Below, in pieces: positions 16,826 to 25,643 of a DNA stretch of 64,000 nt. Position numbers and translations under genes: made by a program. The stretch's first letter is position 1. Each line of letters opens with the position of its first letter. The notes beneath the pieces were generated by a model. The model ran no database searches. It was not told where the DNA came from and saw only the letters and a program-made list of their open reading frames with translations. Location: the NCBI RefSeq assembly GCF_042652085.1, contig NZ_JBHSJF010000006.1, forward strand, positions 1,364,001 through 1,428,000, in the 5' to 3' direction. Source of the stretch: Flaviflagellibacter deserti. GTDB taxonomy: Bacteria; Pseudomonadota; Alphaproteobacteria; Rhizobiales; Methylopilaceae.

Positions 16826-17992
16826 TTACTGCGTGGGCACCGGCGAAGCCTCCACGGGCGGCGGGATCTGGAGTGGCGGCTGGGCTTGCGCCATTGGCTG
16901 CTGCGGCTGAACGGCGGGCTGCGTCTGGGCTGGCGGCGGCTGGTATTGCACCTGTGGCTGCGCGGCGACCGGCACAGCCGGGGTGATGGCCGGAGCGGGA
17001 TAGGACGATACCGCCCCGGTGCTGACCTGACTGCCGGCGTCGCGGATCGCCTGGGCGATGACCTTCTGAACCGAAGCGTCGTGCAGGAAGAGATCGTGGC
17101 GGATCAGGCCGCGCGACAGGCCGGAAGCGTCGACGACTTCGATGCCGAGATCCTCGAGCTTCGCTTTGTCGACCCGGCCCGCACGGCCGCCACCGGCGAG
17201 GCTGGCAGAAATCGCCAGCGCGCGATCGTCCTTCGAGGTGATCACCGTCATCCGGCGATTGAGATCGCCCAATCGCCGAACCGAAGCCGAGAAGCTGTCG
17301 ACGTCGATGTCCGGCGAGGCGAAGATGATCGCTCCGAATTTGCCCGTCGCGCCGCCATTGTGCGCAACCACCTGCCGGAGCGCCTCGACGGTGACCATGC
17401 CGCCCATGCTGTGGGCGACGATGTTGACGCGGCCGACACCCGGCGTGGTCAGGAGATCGTCAAGCGCGTCTTCCAGCGCATCGCGGGACCACATCGCACT
17501 CTCGCGGTCGGCCATGTAATCCAGAACGGAATTCCGGGACGGCCAGCTGAAGACGACGGTGTTGCCGCGGAAATGCAGCGCATCCGACAGCCTAGCCGCA
17601 TCGAGCGTGGCGTCGGCAAAACTCTCGTTGAAGCCGTGCACGTACATCAGGACGTCGCGCTGCGAACCACCGTCGAGCGGCTGCGCGGCGGCGATCGAGG
17701 CCACCTGCTGGACGCTCTGGATCTTCCAGTCGCTGATGCCGATCGCCTGTGTCGAAAAGCGGCCCGCTTTGTAGGGCGAATCGAAACGGACTTCGGCAAT
17801 GTGCGGATTGCCGCGCTCCGGCCCGAACCAGGGCGAGACGCGTCCGTCGCCCACCGGCTTGCGGGTCGTCACCGCAGTCAGCGTCCCGGTGCGCGCAATG
17901 TCCGACGGATACTGATCGCCCGACAGATCGGGACCACCCGCACAGCCCGCGAGGAGGAAAGCGACGAGAGGAACGGCGCGAAACAGACCCAA
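16826..17992 (-). CDS. Lipoprotein alpha/beta hydrolase (DUF900-like)
   Basis: A 388-aa lipid-anchored serine hydrolase. Starting at TTG 17990-17992, with GGTGGGG 8 nt upstream, the protein has a short lipoprotein signal (MGLFRAVPLVAFLLAGC) with lipobox LAGC and acylation at C17. The catalytic core shows VHGFNESF, the nucleophile elbow AHSMGGM, an aspartate in ASPDIDVDSF and a histidine in RHDLFLHD. The C-terminal tail of about 60 residues is Pro/Gln/Ala-rich and probably unstructured. Substrate unknown; esterase or lipase activity is expected in the periplasm or outer-membrane space. The open frame continues to 18256, so other starts are possible. Confidence 0.8.
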   Translation of the reverse strand: MGLFRAVPLVAFLLAGCAGGPDLSGDQYPSDIARTGTLTAVTTRKPVGDGRVSPWFGPERGNPHIAEVRFDSPYKAGRFSTQAIGISDWKIQSVQQVASIAAAQPLDGGSQRDVLMYVHGFNESFADATLDAARLSDALHFRGNTVVFSWPSRNSVLDYMADRESAMWSRDALEDALDDLLTTPGVGRVNIVAHSMGGMVTVEALRQVVAHNGGATGKFGAIIFASPDIDVDSFSASVRRLGDLNRRMTVITSKDDRALAISASLAGGGRAGRVDKAKLEDLGIEVVDASGLSRGLIRHDLFLHDASVQKVIAQAIRDAGSQVSTGAVSSYPAPAITPAVPVAAQPQVQYQPPPAQTQPAVQPQQPMAQAQPPLQIPPPVEASPVPTQ

Positions 17993-18228
17993 CGAAAAGA
18001 CCCCACCCAATGCGAACAAGCCACCGCAAACGCGGCGTCCCCAGCCTGCCCCGATAAACTGTCGATGCCGAAATTCCGACCGAACCGCCAAGGCTCCGTC
18101 GCAACGAATATTCCGACGCGAATCCCTCTGACACGTAAACAAGGCACTGAAAGGGCGGAACGGCGTTTCCTGTAGGCGGCAGACAGGCTTACCCTGCCGG
18201 GCAAAGAAGAAGAATCGAGAGGAAACAG

Positions 18229-18996
18229 GTGTCGATCCAGCGCCTTCAGCAGACACTCAGGTCGCTTTATCACGGCCGGTCGACGACGGCGTTGCGCTTC
18301 CAATGGGCGGTCGTCGTCATCGACCTGGCGATCATCGGCTTCTTCCTGTTGGCGCCGATTATCAGCGACAAGCCGGTCTATTTCTGGCTCGACTACACGA
18401 TTGCGCTCGTGGTGGCCGCTGATCTTGTTGCCCGGGCACTGGCCGCCGAAGACATCCGGAAGTGGGTGCGCCAGCTGGATGTTTGGATCGATCTTCTGGT
18501 GCTCGCCACTTTGCTCGCGCCGCTTTGGCTGGCCAATCTGAGCTTCCTGCGGGCGCTTCGGCTATGGACCCTGTCGCGAACCGATGTGGTGTGGCGGCCT
18601 TTGCGCAAACGCGGGCTGGAAAGCTGGGAAAACGCTACGCGCGCCATCATCAGGCTCGTCACGTTCCTCTTCGTGTTCACCGGTTTCGTCTACACGACCT
18701 TTGCCGGGCGCACCGAGGGACTGACGACCTATGTCGACGCGCTCTATTTCACCGTCGCGACGGTGACCACGACCGGTTTCGGCGACATCACCCTACCCGG
18801 TCCATGGGGCAAGCTGACTTCGGTCGTGGCGATGATCGCGGGCATCTCGCTGTTCGTGCAATTGGCGCAGGCGATCTTCAGGCCGCGAAAGGTCAGCTTC
18901 CGCTGTCCGCAATGCGCACTGATGCGGCACGAGCCGGATGCCGTCTTCTGCAAGGCTTGCGGGCATCCTCTCAAAATCCCCAACGAAGAGCCCTGA
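18229..18996 (+). CDS. Kv-like ion channel with C-terminal zinc ribbon
   Basis: A 255-aa six-helix channel protein. The pore loop LYFTVATVTTTGFGDITLPG (from residue 172) carries the TTGFGD selectivity filter of K+ channels, between two hydrophobic helices. The four N-terminal helices form a voltage-sensor-like domain with few regular arginines. Unusually, the C-terminus is a small zinc ribbon with CPQC (226-229) and CKAC (241-244), which may gate or assemble the channel. The GTG start follows GAGAGGAAACAG. It is divergent from the lipoprotein gene and ends at a strong bidirectional palindrome. Confidence 0.85.
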   Translation: MSIQRLQQTLRSLYHGRSTTALRFQWAVVVIDLAIIGFFLLAPIISDKPVYFWLDYTIALVVAADLVARALAAEDIRKWVRQLDVWIDLLVLATLLAPLWLANLSFLRALRLWTLSRTDVVWRPLRKRGLESWENATRAIIRLVTFLFVFTGFVYTTFAGRTEGLTTYVDALYFTVATVTTTGFGDITLPGPWGKLTSVVAMIAGISLFVQLAQAIFRPRKVSFRCPQCALMRHEPDAVFCKACGHPLKIPNEEP

Positions 18997-19005
18997 CGTT
19001 ATGCA

Positions 19006-19035
19006 GACAGAGCCGGCGACGTCGCCGGCTCTGTC
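19006..19035. terminator. Bidirectional terminator-like 15+15 palindrome
   Basis: GACAGAGCCGGCGAC is followed directly by its exact complement. It lies between the convergent channel and Dps genes (10 nt after one stop, 7 nt from the other). There is no clear T-run, so folding rather than classic intrinsic termination may be at work. Confidence 0.6.
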
Positions 19036-19041
19036 GCAATC

Positions 19042-19563
19042 CTAGAGCACCCGAACTTCCCTGCCCGTCTCGAACAGGAACCAGGCGCGACCCTCGGCCT
19101 CGTCGATCCAGTTCTCCAGCAGGCTGGCGCTCGCGACGTCATTGTGTTCGTCACAAACTTCATGGGCACGGCGCATCCGACCGATCAGCTCCTGGGTGTC
19201 GGTGCGAAGCTCGGCGAGCATGTCCTCCGGTGTCACATAGTCGGCGTCGTTGTCCAATACCCGCTGCAGGCGCCCGATATGACCGATCGAGCGGATCGTC
19301 GTGCCGCCGATCTTTCGAACCCGCTCGGCGATGTCGTCGGTCGTCGCGAAAATCTCATCGCCCTGCTCGTCGAGCAGAAGATGGTAATCGCGGAAATGCG
19401 GACCCGACATATGCCAGTGGAAATTCTTCGTCTTCAGGTACAACGCGAACATATCCGCGAGAATCCCGTTCAAGGCGGCGGAGACATTCCGGCGAGCCTC
19501 CGCGCCGAGATCTGTCGGTGTCGTCAGAGGCGCCTTCATGCGGGTTGCGAGTTCAGTGCTCAT
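19042..19563 (-). CDS. dps: Dps ferritin-like DNA protection protein
   Basis: A 173-aa four-helix-bundle miniferritin that oxidises and stores iron and protects DNA in a dodecamer. The ferroxidase region is visible in KTKNFHWHMSGPHFRDYHLL and LLDEQGDEIFATTDDIAER, with the family's H, D and E ligands at the dimer interface. The ATG at 19561-19563 follows AAGGAAA and is preferred to the long upstream frame, which is a shadow of the next gene. The neighbouring iron uptake genes make an oxidative-stress or iron-storage role natural. Confidence 0.92.
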   Translation of the reverse strand: MSTELATRMKAPLTTPTDLGAEARRNVSAALNGILADMFALYLKTKNFHWHMSGPHFRDYHLLLDEQGDEIFATTDDIAERVRKIGGTTIRSIGHIGRLQRVLDNDADYVTPEDMLAELRTDTQELIGRMRRAHEVCDEHNDVASASLLENWIDEAEGRAWFLFETGREVRVL

Positions 19564-19609
19564 GATCGGTTTCCTTCGGTCGGCCCCCCGACTTGATGAA
19601 GCGGTGCGG

Positions 19610-20350
19610 TCAGCTGTTGAGCGCGGGTTTCGGCACATAGACGTGGAAGGACGTTCCGCGTCCCTCAATCGACGAGATCGCCACCTTGCAGCCGAGAAGC
19701 GCGCCGGTTTCCCGGACGAGATGGAGGCCAAGGCCAAGCCCCGGAATGGAATCCCGCTGCTCGCCCCGTTCGAACGCGTCGAACATCTTCTCCAGGCGGT
19801 CGGAGCGCATGCCCGGCCCCTGGTCATGCACCTCGAAGCGAACTTCGCCGCGAACGCGCCGGCAGCCGACGACAACGCGACGGCCGCGCGACGAGAATTT
19901 GACGGCGTTGCCGACCAGGTTGCGCAGGATCGTCATGAGGAGTTCCGGATCCGTGGAGACGACTGCGGAACTCGGCAGCAGGCGAAGGAAGACCCCGAAA
20001 TGGGCGGCATAGGCGCGCCATTCGGCATCGAGCCGGTCGAATAGGACCTGAACCGGCACCTCCGTGGTCCGGGGGCTGAACGCCTTGCCGCCCTGCGAGG
20101 TGCGGGCGATCGCATCGAGTTCGCGGCAGACCTGACGGAGCGCATCATAGGCGCGCTGGAGGCGTTCGGGACTCTTCTCGCCGTTGAGATCGGCGCGCGC
20201 CATCTCCACGAACATCATCGCAACGGAGACCGGCTGCTTCAGGTCATGGCCGATCACGCCGAGAATTCTCGAGAGGTGCTTGCGCTCCTGTTTTTCGTCA
20301 ATCCGGACCGTCTCGTCCGAGCTGTCGTTGAATGCCATGATCTGTCCCAT
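19610..20350 (-). CDS. Histidine kinase without sensor domain
   Basis: A 246-aa soluble protein made of just a kinase core. The H-box is GVIGHDLKQPVS (phosphoacceptor H35), and the ATPase domain shows LRNLVGNAVKFSS (N-box), VHDQGPGM (G1) and GLGLGLHLVRETG (G2). No transmembrane or PAS segment precedes the H-box, so input must come from a partner protein. GGGGGA lies just before the ATG at 20348-20350. It is divergent from a PAS-containing kinase, and a shared regulatory unit is plausible. Confidence 0.88.
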   Translation of the reverse strand: MGQIMAFNDSSDETVRIDEKQERKHLSRILGVIGHDLKQPVSVAMMFVEMARADLNGEKSPERLQRAYDALRQVCRELDAIARTSQGGKAFSPRTTEVPVQVLFDRLDAEWRAYAAHFGVFLRLLPSSAVVSTDPELLMTILRNLVGNAVKFSSRGRRVVVGCRRVRGEVRFEVHDQGPGMRSDRLEKMFDAFERGEQRDSIPGLGLGLHLVRETGALLGCKVAISSIEGRGTSFHVYVPKPALNS

Positions 20351-20586
20351 CTGATCCCCCGATCTTCGCCGACGCGGTGCAGCGGCGTTTCGATGGACGC
20401 AGATTGACGACCGGGCACTGCGGAGAGAATCCTACGCTGGGTTTCAAACACCATGCTTAGGGATCGGCGGCCCCATACATAGGTTTGGGGTAGGCACGAA
20501 AAACGCTCGTTTTGCTTGCCGTCATCGTTCGTACGGAGCAAACGAGTCGGGCCGCGAAGAGCGCGCGGCGGCTTGTGGACCAGGCG

Positions 20587-22509
20587 ATGACCGTCGAAGC
20601 GACAGACAAGACCTATCTGGCAGACCCCCTGGACGACCGCCGGTGGTCGCGCTGGATTCCGTATGTCGCGGCGTTACTCGCAACGGCACTCTTCGTCTTC
20701 GACACCCTGAGCCCGATGCAGTTTGCGATCGCGGTTTTGTACGTCGTCGTGATCATGATGATTGCGAGCACCTGTGGCCGCCGCGAGGTCATCGTCGCCG
20801 CCATCGCCTGTGTTGTCCTCACCGTCACGAGCTATGTGGTGGTTCACGGCTTCCACTTCGAGGATTCGGCATGGGTCCGGTCGATGATGAGCCTGTCCGC
20901 CATCGCCATCACCACGGTGCTGGCGCTACGCAATCTATCCACCGTGAAGGTCGCTCAGGAGCGCGCGCGGCTGCTCGATCTGTCGCACGACGCGATCTTC
21001 GTCCACGACCTGTCCGGCAACATCACCTATTGGAACCGAGGCGCCGAGCAACTCTACGGCTGGTCGAGCGACGAGGCCGCCGGCCAGCAGCCGAGGGAAC
21101 TGATCCGCACCGTCTTTCCGATGAGCCATGAGGCCATCATCGCCGAGATCCATCAAACTGGGCGCTGGGAGGGCGAGCTCATCCAGACGACACGTGACGG
21201 ACGGCGGCTGACGGTGAGCAGCCGCTGGGCGCTTCAGCGGGACGACCAGGACAGGCCGCTGGCCATCCTCGAAACCAATACGGACGTCACCGAGCAGAAG
21301 CGCGCGGACGCCGAATTGCGGAGGAGCGAAAGGCGCTACCGCAACATCTTCGACGCCGCGGGCGTGTCGATCTGGGAGCAGGATTATTCCGGGATCAAGA
21401 AGGCCATCGACGCCCTTCGCAGGGACGGCGTCCTCGACGCCCGAGGCTATCTGGAGCAGAGGCCCGATGAGATCGCACGACTGAAGGCTCTCGTCCGCAC
21501 CATGGACGTGAACGATGCGACAGTGGAGCTGTTTGGTGCGAAGGACCGATCGGAACTGCTTGGACCGATCTCGACCGTCGTCGGCGCCGACGGCGATGCC
21601 GGGTTCGTCGAAGTGATCGATGCGCTTTTCCGCGGTGAGACGACGACCAGTTCGGAGGCTGTTCTGCACACGCTGGCCGGCGACAACATTTCAGTCCTGT
21701 TCAACATGAGGCTCGCCTCCGAACCGGAGGTGATGAACTCGGTCTTGATCAGCATGACCGACATCACCGAGCGGCATCGCTTCCAGGAAGCCCTCGATCG
21801 CGCCAATTCCGAATTAGCCCACGCGGCACGGGTCGCGACGCTCGGCGAGCTGACGGCATCGATCGCGCACGAGGTGAACCAGCCTCTCGCCGCGATCGTC
21901 ACCAATGGTGAGGCCTGTGTCCGCTGGCTGTCGCGGCAAGAGCCCGATCTCGGCGAGATCCGGGCAAACCTCGACAGGATCATCGCCAACGGCAATCGCG
22001 CGGCCGAGGTCATCGCTCGCCTGCGCGCGATGGCAAAAAAGACCGATCCCCGCTACGAGCCGCTATCCCTGAACGAGGTCGCCGAACAGGCTGCGGCCCT
22101 TGTCGACCGCGAGCTCGGCATCCACGGCGCGCAATTGACGGTCGATCTCGCCAATCCCAGCCCCGAAATCACCGGCGATCGGGTGCAGCTCCAGCAGGTC
22201 GTCCTGAACCTCCTGCTGAACGCGGCGCAGGCGATGAACGGCCAGCCGAGGGATACTCGACTGATCGCGCTTCGCACGATCGACGGACAAGACGGACCGA
22301 TGATCGAAGTTTCCGATACCGGACCCGGATTGCCGCCTGAAATCGCGTCCCGTATTTTCGAGCCGTTCTTCACGACGAAGGCAAACGGCATGGGGATGGG
22401 CCTATCGATCTGCCGCTCGATCGCCGCTGCCCATGGCGGCGAGCTGACAACGGTTGAAAAGAGCGAGCCCGGCTCGACCTTCCGCCTGATACTTCGGAAT
22501 CGCCAGTGA
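20587..22509 (+). CDS. Membrane PAS sensor kinase, FixL-like
   Basis: A 640-aa histidine kinase. Residues 20-118 hold about four transmembrane helices (WIPYVAALLATALFVFDTLS onward). Two PAS-like domains follow: residues 125-240 (DAIFVHDLSGNITYWNRGAEQ) and 250-395. The kinase core has H428 (TLGELTASIAHEVNQPLAAI), an N-box (LQQVVLNLLLNAAQAM), DTGPGLP and FTTKANGMGMGLSI, as in the FixL/DctB class. No heme-binding PAS motif is evident, so oxygen sensing is not supported. ATG 20587 is preferred to the upstream TTG at 20512. Its stop overlaps the response regulator start, which indicates a cognate pair. Confidence 0.9.
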   Translation: MTVEATDKTYLADPLDDRRWSRWIPYVAALLATALFVFDTLSPMQFAIAVLYVVVIMMIASTCGRREVIVAAIACVVLTVTSYVVVHGFHFEDSAWVRSMMSLSAIAITTVLALRNLSTVKVAQERARLLDLSHDAIFVHDLSGNITYWNRGAEQLYGWSSDEAAGQQPRELIRTVFPMSHEAIIAEIHQTGRWEGELIQTTRDGRRLTVSSRWALQRDDQDRPLAILETNTDVTEQKRADAELRRSERRYRNIFDAAGVSIWEQDYSGIKKAIDALRRDGVLDARGYLEQRPDEIARLKALVRTMDVNDATVELFGAKDRSELLGPISTVVGADGDAGFVEVIDALFRGETTTSSEAVLHTLAGDNISVLFNMRLASEPEVMNSVLISMTDITERHRFQEALDRANSELAHAARVATLGELTASIAHEVNQPLAAIVTNGEACVRWLSRQEPDLGEIRANLDRIIANGNRAAEVIARLRAMAKKTDPRYEPLSLNEVAEQAAALVDRELGIHGAQLTVDLANPSPEITGDRVQLQQVVLNLLLNAAQAMNGQPRDTRLIALRTIDGQDGPMIEVSDTGPGLPPEIASRIFEPFFTTKANGMGMGLSICRSIAAAHGGELTTVEKSEPGSTFRLILRNRQ

Positions 22510-23135
22510 AACCTGCAACTACCACCGCACCCAACCCGCTGGTTCTGGTCGTCGACGACGACGCCGACATCCGCGACGCGCTCAGCAGCCTGTTCCGTTC
22601 AATCGGCTACGACGTGAAAGTCTTTCCCTCTGCCGCCGATGTGCTGACAGCATCCCTGCCGGAAACGCCGAGCTGCCTTGTGCTCGACGTTCGCCTGCCT
22701 GGCGTCAGCGGCCTGGATTTCCAGACGCAGCTCTCTCGCTCGGGCATCAACATCCCGGTGATATTCATGACCGGCTACGGCGATATCCCGATGACGGTTC
22801 GCGGGATGAAGGCCGGCGCGGTCGATTTTCTCGCCAAGCCGTTCCGCGATCAGGAAATGCTCGACGCGGTTTCCACCGCGCTTGAGAAGGACCGCGAGCG
22901 CCGCGCTCTGGACGGCGTGGCCTCGGCTCTTCGCAGCAATCACGACACGCTTACCCCGCGCGAGCGGGAGGTCATGGCGCTCGTGACCAAGGGTCTCATG
23001 AACAAGCAGATCGCGGGCGAGCTCGGCCTGAGCGAGATCACGGTCAAGATCCACCGCGGCAATGTCATGCGGAAAATGAATGCCCGCTCGCTCGCGGACC
23101 TGGTCCGCATGGCCGAGGCACTGGCCGGGCGATGA
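22506..23135 (+). CDS. FixJ-like response regulator
   Basis: A 209-aa two-domain regulator. The receiver has the acidic pocket VVDDDADIRD, phosphoacceptor D61 (LVLDVRLPG), the T in FMTGYGDIPM and the K in LAKPF. The output is a LuxR/FixJ-type helix-turn-helix: LTPREREVMALVTKGLMNKQ and LSEITVKIHRGNVMRKM. It starts on GTG overlapping the stop of the sensor kinase (GTGA), so the two are translationally coupled and form a two-component system of unknown signal. Confidence 0.93.
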   Translation: MKPATTTAPNPLVLVVDDDADIRDALSSLFRSIGYDVKVFPSAADVLTASLPETPSCLVLDVRLPGVSGLDFQTQLSRSGINIPVIFMTGYGDIPMTVRGMKAGAVDFLAKPFRDQEMLDAVSTALEKDRERRALDGVASALRSNHDTLTPREREVMALVTKGLMNKQIAGELGLSEITVKIHRGNVMRKMNARSLADLVRMAEALAGR

Positions 23136-23252
23136 TTACAGCATGCGGGCAAACCTCCGTATGATACCCGCCACATTAGAGGTCAGCTAAATAGGATCAT
23201 GATCCGTCGCCACCAGATTCTTCAGCGCGTACGGTCGATTGGATAGTGTATC

Positions 23253-23621
23253 TTGGCCGCTGTTCCTCTCATTGCAGTCACCGACGATGACGAAGCCGTT
23301 CGCATCGCGCTTTCCAGCCTGATGCGCTCGCTCGGCTATTCCGTTCGTACCTATGCGTCCGGTGAGGAGTTCCTCGGCTCCGAAGAGAAGACAGCGATCT
23401 CGTGCCTGATCACGGACGTCCAGATGCCTGGAATGTCCGGCATCGACCTTCAGGCCGCGCTCAAGGACCAGGGCCATGCCTTCCCGATCATCTTCATGAC
23501 CGCCTTTGCCGCCCCCCATCTGGAGCGGAAAGCAAAGGAAGCCGGGGCTTCCGCCTTCCTCAGCAAGCCGTTTCAGGCCAATGCCCTGATCCAAGAAATC
23601 GAAGCCGCGCTCGGACGATAA
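23253..23621 (+). CDS. Single-domain response regulator
   Basis: A 122-aa receiver protein with no output domain. It has AVTDDDEAVR, the phosphoacceptor D55 (CLITDVQMPGMSG), FMTAFAAP and LSKPFQA. It is similar to the receiver of the preceding regulator and probably acts as a phosphate relay or a decoy in the same pathway. The start is read as TTG with GGAT 8 nt upstream; there is no ATG near the N-terminus, so the exact start is uncertain. It lies 117 bp after the FixJ-like gene on the same strand. Confidence 0.85.
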   Translation: MAAVPLIAVTDDDEAVRIALSSLMRSLGYSVRTYASGEEFLGSEEKTAISCLITDVQMPGMSGIDLQAALKDQGHAFPIIFMTAFAAPHLERKAKEAGASAFLSKPFQANALIQEIEAALGR

Positions 23622-23744
23622 TCCGCTTGCGAGCATGTGGCGGCTGCGACACACCATCCCAACTTTCCGGGGATTTTTTTCCGGCCCAATGGCGAAATCA
23701 CCCAAGCCTGATACGATTTTGACAGGGGTCAAAGGGGGGATTGG

Positions 23745-25589
23745 ATGAGGCCGGGCTTACGAGTTTCCGTTCTGTCGCTTGCCTTCTTCGCTACATCTCC
23801 ATTCCTCGCCTCAGCCGAGGAAGAAAAGCCCGTCAACAGCTCGCTGGTCGCCGAGAAGGTCTACAATCTCAACCGCACCAAGATCCTGCAGAGCAACACT
23901 CCGTCGCTCCGGCCGGGTTCCGTCTACGACGTCATCACCTATTTCGAGTCGCTGCTGCGCGCCCCGCGGCCCGGCTACAATTACGAGTTCATCGATTCCG
24001 GCCTCGGCGCCACCGAGCCGCTTTATCCGATGATGCAGAAGGGCCATCAGGCCAGCTACGCTCAGTTGATCCCGGCCGCGATCTGGGAGGATTCCCGCCA
24101 CATCGACCACCAGTCCTCGCTGGAGACGCCGGAGGGCTGCAAGGTCGACAGCGCCTATCTGCTGCGCCACATCGACGAATATCCGAAGACCACGTTTGAG
24201 AAGGAGCGCAAGGAAGGCTATACCCGCGTCGTCGTCCGGCTGGAGCACTATACCAGGCTGCGCCCCGACGCCGAATGCGGCCGCCATGTCGCGCACGATC
24301 CCGATCCGAACTTCGACCCGATGAAGTTCATGTGGGACCATCGCGACGCGATGAGCCTCGCGGATTTTCCCCAGAAAGAGCTCCAGCGCTTCGAGGCCAA
24401 GCTCTCGGTCAACTACCCGATGAAAGAGCTACGCGACTACGATCAGCGCAAGCCGTTCGATCTGAACGACCTGAAGCGCAACTCGCTCTGGTACTACCCC
24501 GATGGCCACGCCTTCGACTACGGCATCGACACGCCCCGCCCGCAGAAGGGCCTGAAGGCATTCTCGCTGCCGCGCCAGATGGTGGTCGAGGCGACGCCTG
24601 AGATGCGGACGGAATATCCGCTCGGCTCGCTGCTGCAGCCGGACGAGTTCGCGAAGTTGCTCGACTTCCTGAAGGGCCAGCCCTTCCCCGGATACGACCC
24701 CTCCACCGAGCCCGGCAACGACACGCTGCGCCTTTCAGACGTCACGCCGAACAACGTCTACACCTCAGGTCTCGTCATCCAGCCGATCAGGGATGTCGAG
24801 GCCGACGTCGCGGACATGGCGCATTTTAGGCTGGTCGGCATGACGATGAAGCCGCAGGAGCCGCAGCTCGACGCGGCCTGGACCGGCGAGCGCATCATCC
24901 CGCAGGTGCGCTTCACGTACCAGATGATCAATCCGCTCGATCCCATCCATATGAGCGAGCAGCTTTTCCTGCACCTCAAATGGGACGTCGTCGACCGCCT
25001 TGCCGACGACAAAACCCGCGCCGAGCAGCAGCGCCATTTCATGACCCGCCTCGACGAACTGACCCGGGCGCGCGAAAGCGGCAATGGCGACGGCAAGCTG
25101 CGCGATTTCATCCGCGAATTCACGACGGCGCGGCCGGTCCACGGCATCCAGTGGGGCTCGGCGCTGACCGGCATCTGGATCTTCGGCAATCTCGAACGCC
25201 ACAACCTCACCGGCCAGCTCGCGGCGGCGAAAACGATCCGCCAGGGCATCGACTACGGCTATTACTCGTCGGTCTACGACACCGATCTGCTGCGCGCCGA
25301 GATCGAGAAGTCGCAAGGCGCGCGGAAGGCCGAGCTGACGGAGGTGCTGTCCTCACTGACGGTCGACACCTTCCGCGATCCGAAGCGGCAGGACGTCCAC
25401 GCGATCCGCTTCAACACCGTCTCATGCGCCCAGTGCCACCAGCTTTCCGGCCGTGACGGCGTGCATATGTCGATCAACGACGGCATCAACAGCAAGATCA
25501 AGTCGCCGACGATCGTCTCGGAATACTTCTTCCACGAGGCCGATGCGCAGCTTCGCGGCGACATGCAGAAATGGCTCGCGGCGAACTGA
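23745..25589 (+). CDS. Secreted 614-aa protein with one CxxCH heme site
   Basis: I do not recognise this family. A signal peptide (MRPGLRVSVLSLAFFATSPF, cleaved near ASA-E) sends it to the periplasm. The long middle is soluble, mixed helix/strand, rich in Asp, Arg and Tyr, with several tryptophans. Near the end, SCAQCHQLSGRDGVHM gives a c-type heme motif (C561, C564, H565), with a possible distal methionine or histidine just after. One heme in a 614-aa chain is unusual; a large catalytic or binding domain with a small cytochrome-like tail is a fair reading. It starts 121 bp after the single-domain regulator and ends in an intrinsic terminator. Confidence 0.75.
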   Translation: MRPGLRVSVLSLAFFATSPFLASAEEEKPVNSSLVAEKVYNLNRTKILQSNTPSLRPGSVYDVITYFESLLRAPRPGYNYEFIDSGLGATEPLYPMMQKGHQASYAQLIPAAIWEDSRHIDHQSSLETPEGCKVDSAYLLRHIDEYPKTTFEKERKEGYTRVVVRLEHYTRLRPDAECGRHVAHDPDPNFDPMKFMWDHRDAMSLADFPQKELQRFEAKLSVNYPMKELRDYDQRKPFDLNDLKRNSLWYYPDGHAFDYGIDTPRPQKGLKAFSLPRQMVVEATPEMRTEYPLGSLLQPDEFAKLLDFLKGQPFPGYDPSTEPGNDTLRLSDVTPNNVYTSGLVIQPIRDVEADVADMAHFRLVGMTMKPQEPQLDAAWTGERIIPQVRFTYQMINPLDPIHMSEQLFLHLKWDVVDRLADDKTRAEQQRHFMTRLDELTRARESGNGDGKLRDFIREFTTARPVHGIQWGSALTGIWIFGNLERHNLTGQLAAAKTIRQGIDYGYYSSVYDTDLLRAEIEKSQGARKAELTEVLSSLTVDTFRDPKRQDVHAIRFNTVSCAQCHQLSGRDGVHMSINDGINSKIKSPTIVSEYFFHEADAQLRGDMQKWLAAN

Positions 25590-25610
25590 ACCTGCCGCGC
25601 TGACGAAAAA

Positions 25611-25643
25611 GCCCGGAACTCGCGTTCCGGGCTTTGCTTTTTT
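25611..25643. terminator. Bidirectional intrinsic terminator
   Basis: GCCCGGAAC (25611-25619) pairs with GTTCCGGGC (25624-25632) across a TCGC loop. A T-run follows on the plus strand, and an A-run at 25606-25610 gives a T-run on the minus strand. It sits between the convergent CxxCH and DUF2141 genes. Confidence 0.85.

Noticed and set aside
20587..22509. PAS kinase as an oxygen-sensing FixL
   Set aside because: No heme-binding histidine motif typical of FixL PAS was seen; only the kinase core is FixL-like.
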